From the NCBI GenBank assembly GCA_002784795.1, contig PFLZ01000017.1, forward strand, positions 1-5,117: DNA of 5,117 nucleotides, read 5' to 3'. This DNA is from Candidatus Magasanikbacteria bacterium CG_4_10_14_0_8_um_filter_42_12. GTDB taxonomy: Bacteria; Patescibacteriota; Patescibacteriia; Magasanikbacterales; UBA922. Shown here in pieces: positions 5,080 to 5,117 of this stretch. Each line of letters opens with the position of its first letter. The stretch's first letter is position 1. A program made the position numbers and the translations under genes. The notes under the pieces are model-generated. The model had not been told where the DNA came from and made no database searches. It worked only from the letters and a program-made list of their open reading frames with translations.

Positions 5080-5117
5080 ATGAATATTTCACGAACAAGC
5101 TACTTTTTCTGGTTTTA
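5080..5117 (+). CDS. Start of an unidentified gene, cut by the window edge
   Basis: ATG 5080 opens a frame that stays open to the end of the window, giving MNISRTSYFFWF, a short polar, basic start turning aromatic and hydrophobic, as at the head of a signal peptide or membrane segment. It lies about 13 nt after the predicted transcription start, with no Shine-Dalgarno. Twelve codons are too few to name a family; the call rests on the promoter placement and the open frame. Confidence 0.4.
   Translation, partial: MNISRTSYFFWF

Noticed and set aside
1..5117. CRISPR array, defence island, phage or transposase genes
   Set aside because: There are no regularly spaced repeats of CRISPR form and no such protein families; the coding content is export, solute binding, tRNA and RNA decay.

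Overview
The window reads as a piece of a Candidate Phyla Radiation (Patescibacteria) genome, most likely from the Parcubacteria side. This is an inference from gene content and protein style: secG followed by a membrane-anchored family 5 solute-binding protein with no permease or ATPase beside it, an RNase J with a long basic N-terminal extension and lineage-type active-site changes, a tRNA without an encoded CCA end, and almost no Shine-Dalgarno sequences. All complete genes lie on the + strand, are tightly packed, and read through with the standard bacterial code; no internal TGA needs recoding.

Layout. Positions 1-165 are a leader with a candidate promoter (TTGACA 87-92, TACCAT 110-115) and a 7-bp inverted repeat. 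SecG follows at 166-381 (an upstream start at 106 is possible). After a 42-nt gap with a perfect 15-nt hairpin sequence comes a 668-residue anchored substrate-binding protein (424-2430, GTG start). Eight bases after its stop begins a strong promoter (TTGACA 2439-2444, TAGAGT 2462-2467) for tRNA-Leu(CAG) at 2505-2588. A 113-nt spacer able to form a long two-part hairpin leads to RNase J (2703-4730). Downstream lies a compact palindromic element (4755-4796) flanked by identical 8-bp direct repeats, then a small acidic, His-containing ORF (4814-5008). The right edge holds a perfect DnaA-box 9-mer (5016-5024), a promoter with the same -10 as the tRNA promoter (TTGACC 5032-5037, TAGAGT 5055-5060), and probably the first codons of another gene (from 5080).

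How the parts relate. SecG belongs to the SecYEG export channel, and the solute-binding protein is predicted to be delivered across the membrane by that channel. tRNA-Leu and RNase J belong to RNA and translation housekeeping; no separate promoter is visible for RNase J, so it may be transcribed with the tRNA. No defence system, CRISPR array, prophage or transposase gene is visible. The most unusual items are the palindromic insertion-like element after RNase J, the replacement of a conserved RNase J metal-ligand histidine by tyrosine, the repetitive basic RNase J extension, and the shared promoter architecture.
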